Shown here in pieces: positions 59,700 through 64,000 of a DNA stretch of 64,000 bases (within the stretch, counting starts at the first letter, position 1; each line of letters begins with the position of its first letter). The DNA is from DATASD01 sp035478835 (GTDB lineage Bacteria; Patescibacteriota; Saccharimonadia; Saccharimonadales; UBA4665): positions 186,001 through 250,000 of the forward strand of contig DATIJH010000002.1 in the NCBI GenBank assembly GCA_035478835.1. The letters are read 5' to 3'. The notes under the pieces were generated by a model that saw only the letters and a list, made by a program, of their open reading frames with translations, was not told where the DNA came from and searched no databases. The position numbers were made by a program, and so were the translations under genes.

Positions 59700-60917
59700 T
59701 TATTCCGCATTAGCGAACGAGCCTTCGGGCGGCGGCGCAGCTTGGCCAAGTGGCTTGTGCCAAAAACGTTTGCCTGCAAATAAGCTGACCGGCAAAGCAA
59801 CGGCGCATACTACAGCTGCAGTCAGCGGGACGGCCGAGCTGCTATGGAGCATAGAAATGGTCGTTCCGCCAGCTACCGCACCCACTGCGACGCCTACGTT
59901 CACCGCCGACACACCAAGCGTTGAAGCCAGGTTAGCGCCCTTACCCGCCAAACCGATCACATACAGCTGGTACGAAGGCACGAGGCCGAACCCAACGAAT
60001 CCCCAGCATAGTAACAAAAGCGCAACCAACGCGCCCTGGCCGCCCACTACATGCAGCAAAATAAAGATTCCGATGAGCAGGGCGTTGGCAACAATAATCG
60101 TTTTGCTCGGATTCTTATCGGCTAGTTTGCCGCCTATAAACGTTCCAACCGCACAGGCAGTTCCGTATGCAAACAGAAACGCGCTCACCATGCCGCCATG
60201 TATGTGTGTAGTATTGGTAAGGAAGGGCTCGAGGTAAGTCAGAAGGGTGAACTGGCCGCCCATAATAAGCAAACCGGCAAACAGCGTAATAAAAACGCCG
60301 GGGGTGAAGGCCGACCGGGACTGATCTTTTAGCGATAGCTGGCCGGCATCGTTCGTATTTGGCAAAAACAGCATAAGGCCGGCAAGTGCCGCGACGCCCA
60401 TAATTACCACCGCGATAAATGCGGCCTGCCAGCCCAGTAGTTGTCCGGCAAGCGTACCAAGCGGCACACCTAAGACGGTAGCTACCGAAAGGCCGCCAAA
60501 CACAATGCCGATCGCCTGACCGCGCTTTTGTGCCGGCACCACTTGCGAGGCGATCGAAAAACTGCTGCCGATAATCATGCCATGCATCACGCCAGCCAGA
60601 ATGCGGGCTATCAAAAATATGCTGTATGAGGTGCTTAGCAACACCATCGCACTGCTGAGCACGTACACGACAACGGCAGCGATCACCAGCGTTCGCCGTC
60701 CCAACTTGTTCGTGAGCGCGGTTAATATTGGCGAGCCGATCGCAATGCCGAGCGCATACCCCGTAACGAGCTGCCCCGCGGTGCCTACACTCACGTGCAA
60801 ACTATCCGCTATGGGGTTTAAAATGCCGACGATCATCAACTCGGCAGTGCCAAGCACGAAGGCGGTAAACGCCAGCACGAGAAGTGTTATTTTGTATGAA
60901 TGTTTCTCTTTAGTCAT
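59700..60917 (-). CDS. 12-helix MFS exporter, DHA1/AraJ-like
   Basis: The 405-aa product has twelve predicted helices. The start TAFVLGTAELMIVGILNPIA matches the DHA1 exporters of the AraJ/YdhP group (GTxEFxxxGxLPxIA). It exports sugars or drugs. It is leaderless: TAGGAT (60925-60930, minus strand) ends 7 bases before ATG, the same hexamer used by the mscS gene. It is divergent from an HxlR-type regulator and shares a 63-base promoter region with it. Confidence 0.92.
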   Translation of the reverse strand: MTKEKHSYKITLLVLAFTAFVLGTAELMIVGILNPIADSLHVSVGTAGQLVTGYALGIAIGSPILTALTNKLGRRTLVIAAVVVYVLSSAMVLLSTSYSIFLIARILAGVMHGMIIGSSFSIASQVVPAQKRGQAIGIVFGGLSVATVLGVPLGTLAGQLLGWQAAFIAVVIMGVAALAGLMLFLPNTNDAGQLSLKDQSRSAFTPGVFITLFAGLLIMGGQFTLLTYLEPFLTNTTHIHGGMVSAFLFAYGTACAVGTFIGGKLADKNPSKTIIVANALLIGIFILLHVVGGQGALVALLLLCWGFVGFGLVPSYQLYVIGLAGKGANLASTLGVSAVNVGVAVGAVAGGTTISMLHSSSAVPLTAAVVCAVALPVSLFAGKRFWHKPLGQAAPPPEGSFANAE

Positions 60918-60980
60918 GGTTTGTATCCTAGCATCAGCGCTATATTTTTAACAAGTACTATCATAGAGTATAGTGTGCAT

Positions 60981-61358
60981 ATGATATTGAACGACCAAGA
61001 ACATATTATCAGCGTAGACGGCAAAGCGTATCACTGCCCAATTGATGTAGGCATGCACTATATTGGCGGAAGATGGAAAGCGGTCGCTATATGGTATTTG
61101 CGTGACGGACCTAAGCGCTACGGCGAATTGCGCCGGCTCATGAGCGGCATTACCGAGCGCATGCTTTCCAAGCAATTACAAGAACTGGAGCACGATGGGC
61201 TCATCGTCCGGCACGATTACCAGGAAGTTCCGCCGCACGTCGATTACACGCTTACCGAGGACGGGAAGAAGCTGCTGCCCGCCCTCCAGGCTCTCTCCGA
61301 TTGGAGCTTTGAGCTCTCGCAGCGGCGTGACACGATCGTTGGCATGCACCAGGAGTAA
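60981..61358 (+). CDS. HxlR-family transcriptional regulator
   Basis: The 125-aa winged-HTH product has HYIGGRWKAVAIWYLRDGPK, RYGELRRLMSGITERMLSKQ, and VPPHVDYTLTEDGK, the HxlR signature. A Cys near the N-terminus (YHCPIDVG) could be a redox sensor. The start is leaderless: TATAGT (60969-60974) ends 6 bases before ATG; the longer frame is rejected. It is divergent from the MFS exporter that it probably controls. Confidence 0.92.
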   Translation: MILNDQEHIISVDGKAYHCPIDVGMHYIGGRWKAVAIWYLRDGPKRYGELRRLMSGITERMLSKQLQELEHDGLIVRHDYQEVPPHVDYTLTEDGKKLLPALQALSDWSFELSQRRDTIVGMHQE

Positions 61359-61398
61359 CCGATTACGTTAGAGAGCCCGCGGTTGAGACCTTTGCAGA

Positions 61399-62835
61399 TT
61401 ACTCGGCGGTATTTATTTGAGCGTGCGCCTTGCGCGGCAGGAAATTGACAGCCGGAAGAATAACGGCTAGGATGCCGACCACAATGAGCAGCGTGATCGT
61501 GATGGAGCGCGTAAAGGATGCCGCTGTGTACGTAGAACCCACAAGGTTAAAGAATATTGTGCTTAACAATGCTACCCCGATAGTACTGCCGACTTGCTGC
61601 ATCATAGTCAGAAAACCCGAGGCCGATCCGGCTTCCGCCTGCGGCACATTCGACAATGCAAAGTCAGTAATAGGCGCAACCAGCATACCCATACCCGCAC
61701 CGCCAACAACTAACGGGGCGATGAGCTGCCAAACATGCAGGCTCGCACCAGTATGATGTATCACGATATCTGCAATACCGATTCCGGCGGCACAAAGCGC
61801 AATGCCGAGGCCAATCACTTTGCGGCCCATCTTTGGTGCTAACGCGACGACCGCAACGCCGGCGGTTGCAGGCACCATAAACGCAAACGGCAGGGTGGCG
61901 AGCGCCGCCTTAAGGGCGCTAAAGTGCAAACCGATCTGCAAGTACAGGCTGTACGCCAGGAAGTAGCCGCTCAGTGCAATCATGAACAAGCTGAATATTG
62001 TAACGCCGGCGCCATAGCCTTTTGCGCGGAAAAGCACGGTGTTAACAAGCGGCGTTTTGCCCGAACGCGAACGGGCCTTTTGATAGAGCAGGAAGATGCC
62101 GCCGAGCACCACAGACCCCGCCATAAGCGCAAATGTCCATAGCGGCCAGCCGAGCTCACGGCCCTGAATGAGCGGGTACAAAAGACCGGTTAATGCTGCC
62201 GTTGCTAAAACGATCCCCGGAAAATCAACACTGGTGGCGTGCTCCGATTTGGACTCTGGCAATGCTTTCATACCAGCCAGGAGTGCAATAAGCCCAACGG
62301 GTAGGTTGATGAAGAATATAGTGCGCCAGCCCCAATTAGCTAGGTTCCACTGAATAAGTCCGGCGGCAAGCAGCGGTCCGCCGACGGTCGCAAAACCTAC
62401 GATGCCGCTATATGCGCCCAAGGCTTTCGCCCGGTCTTTTGGTGCAAAGAGCACTTGGATGAATGCCAGTACTTGCGGCACCATCATCGCCGCGCCAACA
62501 CCTTGCAACAGACGTGCGGCAACAAGCATGCCTGCGCTCGTCGAGCAGCCTGCCAGTGCGGATGCGGCAGTAAACCCTACGGTGCCGAGCAAAAACATTT
62601 TTTTGCGGCCAAAGATGTCGCCAAGCCGGCCACCTGTTACAATAAGCAGTGACAATCCAAGCAAGTATGCGTCGATTGACCACTGGAGCGCGCTCGGACT
62701 TGCGTGCAAGCTCCTCCCGATAGTTGGGATCGCAATATTGATAATCGAGGCGTCGAGCAGATCCATAAATACGCCCAGCAATAAGATGACAAGGGCGAAC
62801 TTCGAGACCTTACTAGTTGATATTTGTGAGCCCAC
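61399..62835 (-). CDS. DHA2-type MFS exporter
   Basis: The 478-aa product has about 14 helices with FMDLLDASIINIAIPTIG in helix 1 and the motif-A loop GGRLGDIFGRKKMFL. The start codon is GTG at 62835, with AGGAG 8 bases upstream. It is divergent from a MarR-family regulator, with 67 AT-rich bases between, and is a typical regulated drug exporter. Three other MFS genes occur in this window. Confidence 0.93.
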   Translation of the reverse strand: MGSQISTSKVSKFALVILLLGVFMDLLDASIINIAIPTIGRSLHASPSALQWSIDAYLLGLSLLIVTGGRLGDIFGRKKMFLLGTVGFTAASALAGCSTSAGMLVAARLLQGVGAAMMVPQVLAFIQVLFAPKDRAKALGAYSGIVGFATVGGPLLAAGLIQWNLANWGWRTIFFINLPVGLIALLAGMKALPESKSEHATSVDFPGIVLATAALTGLLYPLIQGRELGWPLWTFALMAGSVVLGGIFLLYQKARSRSGKTPLVNTVLFRAKGYGAGVTIFSLFMIALSGYFLAYSLYLQIGLHFSALKAALATLPFAFMVPATAGVAVVALAPKMGRKVIGLGIALCAAGIGIADIVIHHTGASLHVWQLIAPLVVGGAGMGMLVAPITDFALSNVPQAEAGSASGFLTMMQQVGSTIGVALLSTIFFNLVGSTYTAASFTRSITITLLIVVGILAVILPAVNFLPRKAHAQINTAE

Positions 62836-62902
62836 GTGCTAAACTCCTTCTGTGAGTTAAATATTTTGATTCATAAAACTAATTTATTACAACGCTACCA
62901 TT

Positions 62903-63358
62903 ATGTCAACAACAATTTCTGAAAAAACATATACCAGCAAGTCATTTTCGCCTATCAGTATCGAAACAATGTTATTTCATAGTGCAATAGCAGCTAAGCT
63001 CGGTTTGAATTCAACAGACCATAAATGTCTTATCTTTCTATTTGACGGGCCAAAGACGGCGAGCGAGCTTGCTGCGTATACCGGACTTACTCCTGGCGCG
63101 CAGACGGCGGCGTTGGTGCGTCTTGAAAACGCCGGCTTTATTCGCCGCAAGCACGACACCCAAGACAGGCGCCGGGTATTCGTCGAAGTCGCGCCAGAAA
63201 ACCTTGCAGCCGTCGCCAAACTTTTTATACCTTTGGGAGAAGCCGTCGCGAAGCTTGAGTCGGAATACTCTGCCGAGCAGCTCGCGCTGATTCATGCATA
63301 CGAAGACAAAACTGCAGCCATCCTGCGCGAAGAGCGGATGAAATTAAGCGCCAGCTAG
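62903..63358 (+). CDS. MarR-family transcriptional regulator
   Basis: The 151-aa product has the winged-HTH of MarR: TASELAAYTGLTPGAQTAAL, VRLENAGFIRRKHDTQDRRR (DxRR wing). It probably represses the divergent MFS exporter. No Shine-Dalgarno is visible before ATG 62903; TATTAC lies 12 bases upstream. It is preceded by an AT-rich operator-like intergenic stretch. Confidence 0.9.
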   Translation: MSTTISEKTYTSKSFSPISIETMLFHSAIAAKLGLNSTDHKCLIFLFDGPKTASELAAYTGLTPGAQTAALVRLENAGFIRRKHDTQDRRRVFVEVAPENLAAVAKLFIPLGEAVAKLESEYSAEQLALIHAYEDKTAAILREERMKLSAS

Positions 63359-63438
63359 GCGCGTTCTGCAGGAGCGAACTATCCCAAAACCAACGGTAAC
63401 GTACTGTGTAGGTTGCCGGGGATGATACTATTGTTGTC

Positions 63439-64000
63439 GTGCATAATAGACTAACAGAAATCGCGACTCCTCCTTTGCCAAACCATGCGTTCGAGTCCCC
63501 TATAACCAACCCGACCTTACGGCTCGCAGCAAACGCCATCAGCCTGACACTCCAAGAGCAGGTACCGATTTTGGCTCATGAAATAGGCGGCAGCCAGGAG
63601 TTTTTGGATTACGCTTCAACCGTACTGGACAGGCATCCTATTGACCCGTACGCCCGTGCGGATCTGGACTCCACCTATAAGTGCAGCCTGGAAGTGCTGG
63701 ATCATCTTAGCGGCAACTTTTATAGCGGTGAGTGGCAGATTAAGGAACGCATGAGAACAGAGCTGTCCTTTCAACGCGACATACTTAACAATGTGACCGC
63801 TTACCGGCGGACTGTCGACCAGACACCCGGCGCACCAGCCTGGGGTTTTCTAAAAGACTCGACAGGGACGGGCCGGTTTTCGTTTGATACGCTTGAATCA
63901 ATCGAGCGATCCAGGGAACGTTTTAAGGCGTGGCAGGCGTGGGTGGATACTTCTATCGAGTGTATGGAAGAGGGAATAGCGTACGGGGACACACAGACTG
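63439..64000 (+). CDS. Unknown protein, N-terminal part (runs off window)
   Basis: The frame is open from a GTG at 63439 to the end of the window (187 codons seen). The product is helical and acidic with no recognised domain. GTG is chosen because TACTAT (63426-63431) ends 7 bases before it, the spacing used by leaderless genes throughout the window, and a TAG lies upstream in frame. No ATG in the frame comes earlier than the middle of the helical region. The C-terminal part cannot be seen. Confidence 0.45.
   Translation, partial: MHNRLTEIATPPLPNHAFESPITNPTLRLAANAISLTLQEQVPILAHEIGGSQEFLDYASTVLDRHPIDPYARADLDSTYKCSLEVLDHLSGNFYSGEWQIKERMRTELSFQRDILNNVTAYRRTVDQTPGAPAWGFLKDSTGTGRFSFDTLESIERSRERFKAWQAWVDTSIECMEEGIAYGDTQT

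Noticed and set aside
1..64000. Stop-codon recoding (TGA as Gly or Trp) as in some Patescibacteria
   Set aside because: TGA ends clear full-length genes (for example the alpha/beta hydrolase at 8638, apbE at 42523), so the standard code applies.
1..64000. Insertion sequences or transposases
   Set aside because: No transposase, recombinase catalytic domain or terminal inverted repeats were seen; the HTH gene at 1425 has only a resolvase-like HTH.

Overview
The window most likely comes from a free-living or environmental (for example soil) member of Candidatus Saccharibacteria (TM7, Patescibacteria). The evidence is indirect: a compact gene-dense layout, a membrane-tethered MurF-like ligase, a LeuRS with an inserted Nudix domain, many small secreted or membrane proteins of actinobacterial flavour, and a mixed leaderless / Shine-Dalgarno start-site style. 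TGA is used as a normal stop codon, which argues against the recoded Absconditabacteria/Gracilibacteria lineages. No rRNA or taxonomic marker comparison was possible, so the phylum call is inference (about 0.7).

Layout. 1-6.8 kb: a truncated ECF-like sigma factor, tRNA-Ala(GGC), small unknown genes, a secreted SGNH hydrolase, a fusion of a helix-turn-helix with an EgtD-like methyltransferase behind a stack of palindromes, a lipoprotein-like gene and tRNA-Ala(CGC). 6.8-12.6 kb: envelope genes (alpha/beta hydrolase, MurF-like ligase, Ddl, NodB deacetylase). 12.6-22.3 kb: the translation/RNA block: a Leu-rich leader ORF, leuS with a Nudix insertion, rpmF, nusB, a Nudix hydrolase, rnc, two GNATs, rpsP, khpA and trmD, with two small CxxCP proteins in between. 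22.4-24.6 kb: nickel superoxide dismutase and its maturation protease. 24.6-40 kb: stress and drug defence (MarR-MFS, flavin reductase-HxlR, MscS, second MFS, class V aminotransferase, VOC, APH-like kinase, TetR-FAD monooxygenase, cytochrome P450). 40-46.3 kb: secreted/membrane proteins and a three-gene electron-transfer operon (FAD/NAD reductase with a membrane tail, ApbE flavin transferase, ferric-reductase-like heme protein). 46.3-51.6 kb: DUF1697, DUF218 and unknown genes, and a truncated DUF72 gene. 51.6-54.8 kb: two-gene NHEJ system (Ku, LigD). 56-59.3 kb: divergent GH10 glycosidase and a seven-bladed propeller/double malectin-like secreted protein. 59.3-64 kb: VOC, MFS-HxlR, MFS-MarR and a gene running off the end.

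How it works together. Housekeeping RNA and translation genes sit on the plus strand as a loose superoperon. Around them are accessory modules that suit an aerobic, antibiotic-exposed lifestyle: NiSOD, P450, flavin redox proteins, four MFS exporters each near a regulator or VOC gene, and end joining. The most striking signal read directly from the DNA is start-site architecture: about 22 genes, on both strands, have a -10-like hexamer ending exactly 6-7 bases before the start codon and no Shine-Dalgarno, which predicts leaderless mRNAs; internal operon genes instead use AAGGAGG-like sites or overlapping stop/start codons. The most interesting individual systems are the Leu-rich leader ORF before leuS, the reductase whose extracytoplasmic tail carries an SGAT flavinylation-like motif beside its own ApbE, and the palindrome-controlled HTH-EgtD fusion.
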